A stretch of 64,000 bases of DNA from Cenococcum geophilum 1.58 (lineage: Eukaryota > Ascomycota > Dothideomycetes > Gloniales > Gloniaceae): contig KV748178.1 of assembly GCA_001692895.1 (NCBI GenBank), forward strand, positions 1,474,536 to 1,538,535, read 5' to 3'. Under the pieces are notes generated by a model, which was given only the letters and a program-made list of their open reading frames with translations, did not search any database and had not been told where the DNA came from. The translations under genes and the position numbers were made by a program. Of the stretch, positions 1 to 12,500 are shown in pieces (positions within the stretch are counted from its first letter, which is position 1; each line of letters starts with the position of its first letter).

Positions 1-340
1 TCATCGTATGATCTTCAAATTCGACTTTCTTTACAATAGTCGGGCGCTGAGAAGGCAGTTTTTATCTTTCGCCCGTACGGCACGAAATTTAATTGTTTCG
101 TGAACTGTGTATCCTTTTCAAGTTTGACTTTTATTTATGCGTGGTTACTTTTGCCTCAACGATTTGACTTTCTCAGGACCTCCAGGATTTCAGTCCCCCA
201 ATACCCTTTCAATCTTTCTAATCTTCAAAAATATCACACTTCACAATCCTTTTGCGCAGAGGAAAGGCTTCCGAAGGCTCTAATTAGAACAGCCGTCGGT
301 CGGGAGTTTTCGAAGAAACCGACTCTCTAAGCCTGACCTT
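1..340. other. No gene recognised at left edge
   Basis: No open frame here resembles a known protein, and the only longer one (100-330) has no recognisable motif. The stretch lies upstream of the broken transporter gene and may hold its former promoter and 5' end. Confidence 0.4.
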
Positions 341-347
341 CCTTATG

Positions 348-1764
348 CCTAAGCCAAATTGACCTAAGAGTTGGCAGGCCTACGCTTGCTGGCTAGGATG
401 CTTCTTCCTAATGTTCAATAGCTGGGGCTTGTTATTGGTTATGGAGCCTTCGCATCTTATTACCTGGGTTATCCTCTCAAAGGGAAAGATCAACTGCAGC
501 TGAATCTTATCGGTTCAACTCAGTCTGGTTACTAGACCAGGGATGGCTTGTTTTTTCATTGCCAGCTCTCAAGGTAAGGCTCACTTGTTTTAAATGAGAG
601 CCGGATTTTTGGAGCTAATATTAGGATATGTAGTGTTGTCTACCTGGTTCATACATCGAAAGGGACTAGCGATCGGCGTCATAGTGTGACATGACACTGC
701 GTCTCGACATCTTAAGATTCGTTCCGAAACATCGCATGGAATACAATAACCGATATTCGTACTATAGGTGGTGTGGTATGCCCTGTGATGACAAAGTATC
801 TCATCACGGCGGTGGGGTTCAATAATGCAGTCAGACTCTTGGCCACAGTCATTACAACTACCTCTATTTTCTCATTAGTATTTGCCCGACCAAATCCTGA
901 GCATTCTCACCCCGAGACGGAACAATGGATAAAGTTAGAGACATGGGTTGACACCGAAGTTTTCAAGAACAAGGCATTCTGCTGGTTCATGATCGCCATA
1001 GCCTTCCTCCGTTTCGGCTACTACGCCGTCTTGTTCAATTTGAAAGAAGTAAGCATACCTTAATTGGAAACGCCGTGTCACCCTTTAAGATCCTAACGAG
1101 TTATGTCTCTGTAGTGGGCTTCGGCACTAGAGACGGCCATGACAACCTCGGCGCCCCCTTTCCAAAAGACGCCATCCAAACCCTCTGGCTCCTCAGCATA
1201 CTGAACGGCTCCAGCACCATTGGCCGGCTGCCGATGGCCGCATGCAGTATGCAGCGACCGGTCCGTTCCCTTGCCCCCCCCCCCTTTTAGCCCCCACCAA
1301 CACCTAAGCCTATTCGACTAACCCAACTCTTCACCACCCTCGACAGCTTCGGCGCCCTAAACATCCACATCCTAACCACAACGCTCTCCTCCCTACCGAT
1401 CCTCCTTCTCTGGACCCTCGCCTCCGCCATCCTCTTCGGTAGCGCCTCCGGCGCCGTCATCGGCCTGCCCCCGGCCTCCGTCGCCCACATCCTCGCCCCG
1501 CGCCCCGCGCAGCAGGCCAAGCTGGGCCAGTGGACCGGCATGGTGTACAGCTGCGCGGCGGTGTCCGGCCTGGCGGGCCCGGTCGTCGTCGGCCATCTCA
1601 TCACGCGCTATCAGAGCCATGTGCCCGTGCAAGTATGTAGCGGGGTGTGCTTGATGGCGAGCGCGGGCTGCATGGTTGTTGTGCTGGGGTATTTGGGTGC
1701 GGGAGAGGGGAAGGGCTTGAGGGGGAGGTTTTCGTGGGGAAGGGAGGGGGAGGGGGATCGGTAG
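348..1764 (+). pseudogene. Broken monocarboxylate-transporter-like MFS gene
   Basis: Successive pieces match fungal MCT-type major facilitator transporters (12-helix plasma-membrane carriers of monocarboxylates or related solutes). First comes a helix-1 segment with FNSWG near 400-425. The next piece, in another frame, has GAFASYYLGYPLKG and IGSTQS (about 430-530). Then FIHRKGLAIGVI (about 640-700), GGVVCPVM and helix 4-6 sequence (767-1048). A good intron (GTAAGC at 1049, AG at 1113-1114) leads to LNGSSTIGRL and a GC-rich C-terminal half (GSASGAVIGLPPASVA, GMVYSCAAVSGLAGP) that ends at 1764. The N-terminal half needs a frame change near 425, meets a stop near 537 and lacks part of the SGSSLGG motif; a stop also follows a C-run at 1276-1290. 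Some breaks could be unrecognised introns, but several together favour a pseudogene. No RIP-like base skew is seen here. Confidence 0.65.
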
Positions 1765-2415
1765 CGTGGCGACTTCGCGGGCGGCCTTGCTGTATGTTGA
1801 CCCGGCTGAGGAAGAGGAGAAGAGTGATGTGGAGGCTGTGGAGAGCAGGAGAATACATAATGTTTAAGGGTAGATGGTCGATTACGCTGGGGGTCACTCG
1901 TTCTTGTTCTGATCAGCGCTGGATCGGGGAGTTACAGCGGTGATTGTCTGGACTCTAGACTCTGGGTACTTTGTAGGATAAGTTGATTCTGGCGTTACTG
2001 GATCGGGAGTTTTTTTCTTCACGTTGTCTATGAGATACCAGAAGAGAGCGGACATTAATTCTTTATGAAAAGCACTTTCTTTGAATGGTTTATTGCTTAG
2101 GGGTATGGCAACGCGGGGATGGAAGATCTGTACTCTGAATTAAATGCGTATTGAGATGACCGCCCTAACAACCGTGTACCCATAGATATGCTATGCTCTT
2201 ATCCACACCAGATACAGCGCGATGCAGCTCAGGCGCCTCACAAACTACGATACCGGAAAGAGAAAAAAAATCCCACAAAAAAAACCACTATTTACTGAAC
2301 GCTGCACGTTACTAACGAGAAGGAACACCTTTGATGCATATTTCAATGACAAACTCTTCCGTATTACCGAGTATTCCAGATTCAGGATTAAGCACAGCAC
2401 AAGCGATGTAAACAC
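1765..2415. other. Intergenic, no gene seen
   Basis: This gap lies between the 3' ends of the converging transporter pseudogene and LDB17. I see no supported gene or RNA. Confidence 0.4.
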
Positions 2416-4088
2416 CTACGTCTCCCGCCCTCGACTAGGCGTCTGCACTCCTGGCCTCTCCATATGACCTGCAACCTCCAGAACACTCATTGCACTCTCT
2501 CCGCCCTCCTTCACGGTCATGCCCATCATGCGTCGTGCGAGTTCCCGCTGCCCGTTCTTGATGGCATTCTCTTGAGATGAACCTGGGGTTTCCGGCGCGC
2601 TTGCCCCGCCATCTGCATCGGAGTACGAGTTTGGTCGAGAGTGAGCGTCAGTTTCGGATTCCGTGAGCTGCAGCCAGGACACGCTGGTACACCGTTTTGC
2701 GAGTCTCGTGGTGGTTTCGTCGACGGGCGCAAAATGTGTCCCACTTACTGTGAGTAGGTGTAGCATTTTGAGGATTTCGTCCCGTTTGTAGTGCGGCGGG
2801 CGGTGGATTTGGCTGTTTGCTAACAATGGATGGAGGACTCGTAGATAGGTGTGTCGCAGAGCGGCTGCAGGAGGAGAGTCTGAAGGTAGGTCGAGCAGGT
2901 TGCGAAGAATTACGTCGAGTAGGACGTGCAAGTCATTCGTGTAGAAATACTCGGCCGTCGAGTAAGACTGAAAGAGGAGATAGAGGAGCTTAAGGATTAG
3001 CAGTTGCAGCGATGTTTCGGATTCGCGGTTCAGGAGCAGGATGAGATTGCAGCCAAAGGTCTTGTAAGTCATGCCATGAGTTGACAAGACTTTGATTACG
3101 CGGTTGGTTATGGATGGTGACGGGGGGTTGTTGGGGGTAGGGGACGTAGACGCCACCATGTATTGCTCGTTTAGGACCAGCTAAGTGTTGTTAGAGAGCA
3201 ACCGATACAAAAGGTGAGAGCATATTACCAGAACACGGATTACGGGGTAATGGTAAGGATCATTAACATCGTCAGAGACTCCTTCTATGATCTGAAAGAG
3301 ATAGAGAATGAAGGCATCGTCCACGGACGCTATCGATGTTCTTATTAGCATTTCCTGCGATCCTCCGTTGCTGTAGCATATAGCACCAGGGCAACTCACT
3401 TAAATCTTCCCAGTTTAACCGTTGTATCCGTGACATCTCATACATGAGCTCTAGCATTGACTGATGCAGCCTTGTCTCTTCCTGAATTTCGTGCTTCTGT
3501 ATTAATTCTACTAGGCGTGGGAAGGCGCCTTCGGCCTGCATCATCTCGAATGTTTCGTCATTATTGCGACCGTCAAACAACAGGAACGCTGCAGTAAGGT
3601 GAAGGGTAGGTATATCATCCTCCTGCCGTAGCGTTAGCTCGGCCATGAAGCGCTGGGAGGTTGGTATGTACTTGGAGCAAACAGTATACAATCTGCCGCC
3701 TGACGTATTCCTTGTGTGCGGTGAACAGAGGACCCTGTATAAGGCGGTAGGAACATTTTGCTATGTCATACTCGGACTGCAAGTATTCGGCTGCGGCGCG
3801 ATCAGTAGTGCACTGGTGTTGACCAGCGGTAGCGGCAAAGGTAACGGATTCGGGTATATGCGTACACTTGAATTTAGTGGTGAAGCTCAGGTACGAGCGC
3901 AGAGCATTATCTATGAGCTCGTGGGTCTGGCAGCTCGCCGAGACAATGTCGTCGAGTTCTGGGCAGTAGGCGTGGGATTAGCACAGATGCACGAGACGGA
4001 GGTGGGTGAGTGGGGTGTGGGCCTTGATGAACTCACCATCCCAGAATTGCTGCTCATTGTCAAGGCTATACGACACCTCAAACTCCAT
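2416..4088 (-). CDS. LDB17: SPIN90/Ldb17 family actin regulator
   Basis: A 450-residue protein of the SPIN90/Ldb17 leucine-rich-domain family. These proteins bind Arp2/3 and nucleate linear actin filaments during endocytosis and patch formation. Six exons close in phase: 4088-4037, 3958-3866, 3790-3672, 3622-3400, 3329-3229 and 3180-2416. The start gives [20 protein letters not shown], which matches the usual family N-terminus, so the ATG at 4088 is preferred over the upstream ones at 4260 and 4264. Family landmarks are [74 protein letters not shown] and [13 protein letters not shown]. The last ~100 residues (from about 345) are low-complexity and Ser/Pro-rich, as in relatives. The gene is tail-to-tail with the transporter pseudogene. 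Function is inferred from the family. Confidence 0.9.
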
Positions 4089-4527
4089 GCTGGGGCCGCC
4101 GGATAAGCAATAAATGCATGGTCTTGGAGGGGCTCGCCGGGTGTTTTGAGCGCGCTGCGTGGCAACTCGTGGGCGTATGGTCGTCGTGGTGGAGTGTTGA
4201 ACTTAAAGATGTCAGGAACACCAGGTACGCGAGCATCTGAATGCTGATCTGTTTTGCCATTCAACTACTAATCACACGACCTCACTCTAGCCTATCTATA
4301 TTCTGCTGATGCTGACTGCCTTATTTTTGAAGTCTAGAATTACATACAGTCGTCTTAATTGTCTAAGCTTGAGGCACTGCAGAGACATCTCAAGCAGACG
4401 CAGCCTCAAATGCTATCAAGGCGAGAACGAATATCAATAGCCCAATACGCCAGGAAGTGCCCCGTAACACCAAATTCCCTCCATCAATGCTGTCGTTTAA
4501 CTCCACAAATGTACACCCTCAATAATC
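4089..4527. other. Intergenic: LDB17 upstream region
   Basis: This stretch holds the LDB17 promoter and the 3' untranslated region of the DnaJ gene. Open frames here on the minus strand are not continuous with LDB17 homology. No other feature is seen. Confidence 0.4.
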
Positions 4528-6193
4528 TTATGGAAACCCAAAACCTCCAGGAAATTGAAACCCGCCTGCACCTTGCTGGAATTTGAAGCCTCCCCCGCCA
4601 CCACCGGGGAAGCCTTGACCCGGCCCTTGTCGGAAGAAGAATTGTTGACCGCCCTGGCCTTGTCCAAACGGAGAGCCATGGAATGGGTTGCCCTGCTGTT
4701 CTGGATTGTTTGGATCGTCGCCATTATCAAATCTGGCTTTCAGCTCAGGATCACTAAGAACCTCGTATGCCTCGTTGATAGCGGCCATCTTCGACTGTGC
4801 TTCTTCTGGAGATATGCCTTGACTAGAAGCTTTGTCAGGGTGGAATTGCTTCGTCAGCTGGCGATAAGCACGCTTGATGGTCCTCTCATCGGCGTCACGG
4901 GAGACGCCAAGAACTTTGTAATAATCCTTCTGCTTGGATCGCTTGAGGAGCGTGTGAGCTTTTTGAAGTAACTCCTGAACCTTGGGGTGAGAACCATGAT
5001 GTTCTTTGGCATCATTGAGGGTGCGGATTGCTGCCTCGAAGTCGTCGGCGTCGAGTTGTCTTTGCGCCTGAGAGAGTAACCCGTGGACGGAAGTAGGATT
5101 CAGCACCAGCGCCTCAGTACAATATGGTTGTGCACGTTTATTGTTATTGGCCTAGAGAAACAGTCAGCATCTCATATTTTCTAGAATTCGCCCGTTCATT
5201 ATGTATTACCTCCATGTATGCCTCGCAGGTCATTTCTACAAGCTTAGAATACAATCCTTCAGGCGAGTTCTTGTGAATTATTCCTTGTTCTTTGTATAAA
5301 TTGATGTCATCTTTGACCTCCTGAAGTAGCCCAGCATCTTCTCCAGGAGGAACTAGGATTTTAGTCGCACCGACGAATTGGCGCCTTTCCATCATCTGTG
5401 CTAATTTCTTCAATTGCTTGTCGATTGCTTTTTCTCGTTTCATGAGTTTCATACAGGACCTGGAATCAGGATCTGATTGCAGACATTTCCGGATTTGCGC
5501 GAGACCCTTTTCCGTCTCACTCAGAGAGTAGAAAGTCATAGCAGAGATCTGCATATGAGGCTCTGTGTTCCCGGATGATATCTGCAGAAGGTGTTGCAAA
5601 TCGCTGACGCCTTCCATGACTTCTCCCCTCTCGAATCGGCAGGTCGCCCTTAGTTTCCTAAGGTCGAATGCAGTGCCAGCGACGAGGATGGCGACACCAG
5701 CCTGACTGACACATGCTTCCCAGTCTGCACGCTCGGCGGCTTCAGCTGCAAGAACGGCTGCCCCTTGGGCTTCTTCCAGCTGAGCGATCTCTTCACCTCT
5801 AGGCTTCCCCGCAGCCTCGTAATCTTTCCGAGCAGCTGCCCAGTCTCCATTCCTACTCCTTATCTTTGCGCGTTGCAGCAAGGCTCCCTCAAATCCTGGC
5901 TTAATCTCCAACGCCTTGTCAAAGTCATGTTGTGCCTGTGTGTTCTTTCCTAGGGATAGGTATGCTGCGCCACGCTTGAAAAGGGTGAGATAGTTCTTCG
6001 GGTCGCGAGCTATGGCGATGTCGAAGTATGTGAGCGCTTCCTGGGCGTTTCCAGTGGCAAGCTTTGCATTTGCGCTTGATATAAGCTGCGAAACCGGAGT
6101 GTCGGGGGGGATGTCGGACGCGGACAACGCAAGAGCGAAGGGCGCAAAGGAGACGATGGCCCCGAGAGCCAGTGAGGTAAACCTGAGGATCAT
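4528..6193 (-). CDS. DNAJC3/P58IPK-like ER co-chaperone (TPR + J domain)
   Basis: A 535-residue protein in two exons (6193-5210 and 5151-4528), joined in phase across a GTAATA...CTCTAG intron. It opens with a signal peptide (MILRFTSLALGAIVSF...ALA, cut near residue 24), so it should enter the ER. TPR repeats fill about residues 35-400 (for example PKNYLTLFKRGAAYLSLGK). A J domain follows at about 404-472 with the HPD triad at 432-434, which would stimulate the ATPase of an ER Hsp70 (BiP). A Gly/Phe-rich tail ends ...GFGFP, and there is no KDEL/HDEL-type retention signal. Its size and order match DNAJC3 (about 504 residues), a protein that binds unfolded clients. The upstream ATG at 6289 is in frame but would bury the signal peptide, so 6193 is preferred. 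It shares a 348-base divergent promoter with the GH5 gene. Confidence 0.9.
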
Positions 6194-6541
6194 GATGGCA
6201 ATTGTGGAGGCCAGCGAAGGATAGGCAGAGGCTGGCGGGCGAAAGAGACAAAGTGGGTGGACATTAATTAAATAGGGCAAACTGAACATCTGGCATTAAC
6301 GCGACTCCTTTGAGGCTCAAGTTTTAGCGCGAGGGGCAGTTCGCGGCTAAATTAGACGCCAGGGCGAATCGATCCTTGGTGATGACGCTCGCCAACAGCC
6401 AATGGCCTGGAGTTGCGCAGCGCCCACCCTGGGGGAACGGAACCCCCCCGGAGTCTTCTAGATGCCATATAAACAGCACATTCGCTCCTAATCTACCTAC
6501 TACTTCCACAATAGAGCCTCATACCATTCATTCAACCTGCC
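6194..6541. promoter_or_regulatory. Divergent promoter, DNAJC3-like / GH5
   Basis: These 348 bases separate two head-to-head start codons and must hold both promoters. A TATAAA box sits at 6468-6473, about 70 bases before the GH5 ATG. No operator could be identified. Confidence 0.5.
6468..6473 (+). promoter_or_regulatory. Likely TATA box of the GH5 gene
   Basis: TATAAA lies 69 bases upstream of the first ATG of the GH5 gene, a normal spacing for a fungal core promoter with a short leader. Confidence 0.35.
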
Positions 6542-8980
6542 ATGGCTCCCCTCCGCTTACGAATAGACGGCCGTACTTTCCGGGACGCTGATAATCGCGA
6601 GGTCACTATCCATGGTATTAACGTTGCAGGTGATGCGAAGTTCCCTGCGAAGCCGGATCAGCCGTCACACATTGCCGACAACTTCTTCGATGGCGACAAG
6701 GTCTCCTTTGTTGGACGACCCTTTTCGGTGGAGGAAGCACATACACACTTCGAAAGATTAAAGAGGTGGGGGTACAACACAATAAGATATATCTTCACTT
6801 GGGAGGCTATAGAGGCTGCTGGTCCAGGACGTTATGATGAGGAATGGATACAGCATACCATATCGGTGCTTCGAATTGCTAAAACCTATGGATTCTATAT
6901 CTTCATGGATCCTCATCAGGATGTTGTACGTAGTCGCGTTCCAAAAACTGAAGCCAAATTAATATCTCATATCTGCTAGTGGTCAAGATTCTCTGGAGGC
7001 TCAGGAGCACCGATGTGGACTTTGTATGCTTGCGGGCTGGACCCACGATCATTCGACATCACAGAAGCCGCTTTGGTTCAGAACACCTATCCCGAGCCGG
7101 ACGAATTCCCGAAGATGATATGGGCAACCAATTATACTAGGTTTGTTTGTCAGGTCATGTTTACTCTATTTTTTGGCGGAAAAGATTTTGCTCCGAAGGC
7201 AATCATTGACGGGAAAAACATTCAAGACTATCTCCAGGACCATTTCATTGCTGCATGCAAACACCTTGCAAAGCGGATCCACGAGGCCGGAGACTTGGAA
7301 TATGACCCTGTTATTGGCTGGGAAAGTCTCAATGAGCCTAGCAGAGGCTTAATCAGCTATCAAGACTTGACTGCCATTCCGAAAGAGCAGAAACTTCGGA
7401 AAGGCACTTCTCCAACTGCTTGGCAAGCAATCTTAACCGGATCGGGTAGGGCTTGCGAGATAGACACATGGGAGTTTGGTGGCATGGGTCCTTACAAGTC
7501 TGGGACCGCTCTTATTGATCCCGAAGGACGGTCAGCTTGGCTACCCTCACATTATGACGACTCCCACTACGGCTGGAAGCGCGATCCTGGGTGGAGGCTG
7601 GGCGAATGTCTTTGGGCTCAGCATGGCGTTTGGGATCCAGAGTCTGATACCATTCTTAGGAAAGATTATTTTGCTAAAAATCCGCACAACGGGGACAAGA
7701 TTGACTACGAGTATTTTACGAGTCATTATTATATGTCACACTACCGGAAATACAGCGCCATGGTCAAAAGCATTTTCCCTGATTCCCTGATGTTTTGTCA
7801 ACCTCCTGTTCTAGAAATTCCGCCAAAGATAAAAGGAACGGAAGACGATGATCCGAACATGATATTCGCGCCTCATTTCTATGATGGCATTACATTGTTA
7901 ACGAAGAAATGGTTTGTATACCTGCAAGGGCACAGGATTGGAATATCGCTTACTTTTAGCCTAGGAATCGCGTATGGAATATTGATGTTTTTGGTGTCCT
8001 GAGGGGTAAATACCTTACCCCAGCTTTCGCTATCAAGATTGGGGAGACAGCCATAAGGAACTGCTTTGCTCACCAACTTGCTGCTATACGCCAGGAAGGC
8101 ACCGATTATATGGGCATCCACCCGTGTGTATTCACCGAAATCGGCATCCCTTACGATATGGATAACAAGCACGCGTACAAGACGGGTGATTATAGCAGTC
8201 AAATCGCAGCAATGGACGCCAACCATTTCGCGCTCGAAGCGAGTAAGGCGAATGGCTTTACACTTTGGACGTATGTAGCTACGGTTAGTTGCGCTGCCAT
8301 TCTACGGGGGGTCGGGGACTGATTTAAGGCAGAACAATCACTACTGGGGCGACCAGTGGAATGGAGAAGACCTTTCGATACACTCTGTGGACGACCGACC
8401 ATTACCTGGAGCATCAATATCCCGAAATGATTCTCGCGCATCGTTCGATACCACTTCGCCTTCGTATTCGCAAGCACAATCATCCGATACGTTAAGTGTA
8501 TCTCCCGCCAATATCAAGCAAACGCTCTCTACAGAAGATATGGTTCTGCGGGGCTCCAGAGAGCAATCGAGCGACCCCGATTTACAAAGTTTCCGGGCTG
8601 CAGAGGCGTTCGTGAGACCCACTCCCATTACTACGCATGGAGAGAACCTATCATTCGGATTTGATCTCCGGAATTGCACATTCTCATTATCTCTCACGGC
8701 GCCTAGTTCAACGAAGGAAGAAGCGCCGACAACAGTATTTCTTCCGGAGTTCCACTTCCCGCCGGCCAGCACGAGCGTGGAGGTGAGCGGGGGCAAGTGG
8801 ACAATTAGCAGTGAGGAGCAGGGCGGCGCAATATGGCAGATGCTAAGGTGGTGGCACGCCGAGGGAGATCAGACCATGACAGTGAAGGGCGTAAAGCGGC
8901 GACAGGGCGCGGCGCTGGGCGTGGAGGAGGACTTGGGATACCTCGCGCAGTGTCAGGAGCGAGCCTGCACGGTGATGTAA
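6542..8980 (+). CDS. GH5 family (subfamily 12-like) steryl/glucosyl-ceramide beta-glucosidase
   Basis: A 760-residue intracellular-type glycoside hydrolase 5 protein resembling fungal ergosteryl-beta-glucosidases (EGH1/EGCrP2, GH5_12), which remove glucose from steryl glucosides. Four exons close in phase: 6542-6925, 6980-7911, 7965-8283 and 8333-8980. There is no signal peptide. The catalytic acid/base is Glu247 in GWESLNEPSRG and the nucleophile is Glu497 in VFTEIGIP. Other family landmarks are MDPHQDVWSRFSGGSGAP, LTKKWNRVWNIDVFGVLRGKY and YWGDQWNGEDLS. A beta-rich C-terminal domain follows (about 560-740) after a Ser-rich linker. The chain ends in CTVM, a possible CaaX prenylation box. The donor at 8284 (GTTAGT) was chosen over 8275 because it retains a conserved-looking WTY-VAT stretch; either is in phase. 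Confidence 0.88.
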
Positions 8981-9527
8981 TGGTCATTCGATAGTCACGC
9001 TGTCAGCATTTGTACGGCGCATAGCATTTGCAGTATTTGGAGCGTCTATTTGGGAGGGAAATGGGCCAGGGTGCCACGCAGTGCTCCGTTTTTGTATGAG
9101 TATCGGCGCTTTTACTGGACGGTAGGCATGCTTGTAAATAGCTGGGTAGCCAAGTACCCTTTGTAGCCAACTTCGTTCATTTCAGCGGCCATTGCAGGTG
9201 ACAGCGCGTTTACTGAACGCGCCCGGCCTGCAGTCCCAAGCCCACCGCTTGCGGAAGCCTACCAGCGAGGCAGACACCTCATGCGCCGTCTCCCCTTGTA
9301 CTAGCATTATGACTCTGAAGACATGTGGATGCTCTAATATTGCGCTTCGTGACGGGTATGCTCCCAGCTTCGTCCGCCCTTATCCCTCACCTTCCTCACC
9401 AAGGGCCCGCGCCCAACAATCCATATCCACCGGACTTACTTAAACTGTACATTCCGCCGAGCAACTTTTCCAAAATATCACTGACATATATAAGGCGACT
9501 CTGATAAGAAACCGCACCGCCGCTGTG
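8981..9527. other. Intergenic: MSN5 promoter region
   Basis: This gap lies between the GH5 stop and the MSN5 start, both on the plus strand. A TATATAA-like stretch lies at about 9486-9493, 35-40 bases before the MSN5 ATG. Nothing else is supported. Confidence 0.4.
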
Positions 9528-12500
9528 ATGATGGACTCTGGGTCCAAGACCCCGCCGCAGCCCATCACCAACGGTGGCAGTGTCGAATACGGAGGGACTC
9601 AACACGACCTTTCGCAAGTGCTTCAGGCCTTGGAGGCTATTTATGACCCACACTCCTCCAACGACACCCGAAAACACGCCTCCGCATACCTTGAACACGC
9701 GAAGAGACTCCCAGAAGCTCCTGCACACGGGTTCGGCCTTGCGCTCAACAAGACCCAGCCACCCGCCCTCCGACACTATGGCCTATCGATGCTGGAATAT
9801 TCAATAAAATATGGATGGGAAGACTACACTACCGAGCAAGGGGGGGCATTGCGGCAATATGTCATCCAGCTCGCGCAGAACATTTCGGAAGAGGATCCTG
9901 TCTATTTGCGGAACAAGGTAGCCCAGCTATGGACAGAAGTTGCAAAACGCACTTGGGGAGCCGAGTGGAGGGATATGGATGATCAACTTGTGCAGCTGTG
10001 GGGCAGTTCACTTCACCACCAAGCAGTGGTATTATACGTTCTCGAAACGCTGTCGGAAGAAATTTTCAACCGGGAAGATGTCACCGCCGGCCTTCGTGGG
10101 AACGACCTTGGTAGAGCATGTGTCGAAATCTTCCTACCGGCTGCCGTTCTCAGGCAACATCTTCCTACGCGTGATAAGGGTCCGAACTACAGGTGTGGCG
10201 AGGATGGATGGCTTAAGAGACTATGTGATCTTCTCAATTGGTGTTTGTCAAACGGTTACGAGAAGGACGAGCGTATCCGAACCTGCGCAATTAAGACTCT
10301 GAATACTCTCAGAGCCGCTATGACCTGGGTAATCCCCAAAGCTATTACGGCTACAGAATGTATCGAGCACGTTTGTAAAGCGCTTGCTGTACCAGTAGTA
10401 TCTTTACAACAGGTGACTCCACAGCATGCCTAAAGTGCCTCATAGACTAATGTTCTTTCGACAGGCATCAGTGGAAGTTTTACATGCTATTTACAGCCGG
10501 CCTCACTTGCAAGACGATGAGTTCGTAGAGCTAGTCTGCCCTATGTTCACGCCTGGCAGTGTATCACTGCTGAGGGAGGTTTATGGCTGGACGCTGGCAG
10601 ATATGAATATTCATGATTTAAACGAGCAGAAATACACTCTTTGCAAGAAGCTTTCAGAGGTGTGCTATACCTTCTTAATACTAAAGCACCACAAGTACTG
10701 ACTGAAAAAGTTATCGTCCAATCTTGGTAATTTTATAGAACAAAAGCCTCAGCTTATACCAGAGGGAAGTGATCTCCCTGGGATGTTTACTCTACTCTTC
10801 GATATGTTACGTAACCCTAGTTTGGTCGTATCTATTCCTATCTTGCATAGTTGGACTAAACTCCTAAGATCCCGGATTGTGCGGGACTCGGATACCGTAA
10901 CCCAGATGATTGGTGGTCTTTTGGAGACGTGCTGCTCGAGGTTGGTCCGCTATGAAGCTCTACCCAAGGACACGGATGATCCTACGACGCTATTTCTTAA
11001 CGAAGACGTGGACACTGTGCCAGAGAGGCACGCTTTCCTCGGAAATTATCGAAGATATTGCGTGGATGTGGTCGAAGTCATTGTTCGAAGAACTCCTGTT
11101 GAGGCCATTCATCATATCCTTGGACAGGCTGAAAATCTGTTCCAAAGTCTTTACAACGAGCATTCCGCGTTTCAAGGTTTGAGATTTTAAAAATATGTCT
11201 GATTTTTAAATTGACTTGGCTAATCTTGAGAAGCACATCATTTCGCAAAATATTCTATCCCTGTCCTACGTGTCGATGCTCAAATTACCGTTATTGATGC
11301 AGCTCTGAAAGGATATTTAAAATGGCTATCCACCCACGGATCAGATCCCCAAAATGATGTATAGGATTTCTACACAATCTATCTTGTTGATAGCTAACAT
11401 CTTTTCAGGAGCACGACCGAAGCACTATGCAAGACTCTTTTGAGAGGTGGTGTGGCCAAGTGCTTCACACTAAGTTTGAGGTATGTGAGCATTGGGAGCT
11501 GGCGAACTGCTGCTAATTCGTCCAGGATCCTGAGATTGCAAAAAAAATAATCCAGCTCATGGTGACATTCTCTACAAAAGCTCTTCCCGACCGAGCGGGG
11601 TTTGCTCTGAACCTCCTCGAATACATCCTCAATGCTACACTACCAGATAACCCGGCCCTGCCGCAATACTCAGATGCAGTGAAAGATTTGGAACGCACAT
11701 GTAGTGTCGAAATGCAGAAACTGGCCATGGCATTTCCAGATCAATTCATGGTGAGGACTCTCTTGTTTATACCATCGGATTTGTTTTAATTGCTGTAATA
11801 GGCTGTATATAATGACTTGGAACGAAAAATTAACAATATTTTGGCCACCCAAGCGACTGATGACAGGCAGAGAATGGCCTTCTCCGCTTTCCTTCTCATA
11901 ATAGTGTAAGTGCAAATATGTTGGGAATGGTTTGATGCTAATATCCATAGTCACCGCTCGACCACACTAGAGAAAACAACGCAAGAAGCTCGCATGAGGG
12001 AAATACTGATTACAATTAAGGAGGCTTGGCAAAATGAAGATTTTACTAAATCGTTGTCGTCCTTTCAGTCTTTTTGCGACATGATCGCCATGGGCCGATT
12101 GCCCGACTTTTTCTCAGCCCATAACTTTCAAGGTATCCAGGATTGGTCTTCTCAACCCCTGGGCACTGAAGGTCAGACCATGCAAGCCAATATACTCGAA
12201 CGATCCCAGGTACTATCTCCCGATTCTGCTTAGGCGCTACTAACCCATGTAGCAACTGCCCCTCCGGCTCACGAAAACCCTTCTTGCGGCGTCAACGGAA
12301 AAACTCCGTGACGGCTCCCAAGCTTTTGAGACGGCATGTGTGCTGTGGGCTGAAGCAATACCCACCATCCTGCCCAATCTCCTCCAGCTCGTTAGGTAAG
12401 AGTATTCGATACCTGGGTTAGTTTTACACTAACGCTGTTCAGTCATGCGCAAGCTTTTAACAATATCGATAACTGGTCCCACCTTCCTGAAGAGTTGCAA

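Noticed and set aside
1287-1897. Minus-strand open frames rich in Arg/Gly/Pro
   Set aside because: They are antisense to the GC-rich C-terminal half of the transporter gene and show no domain.
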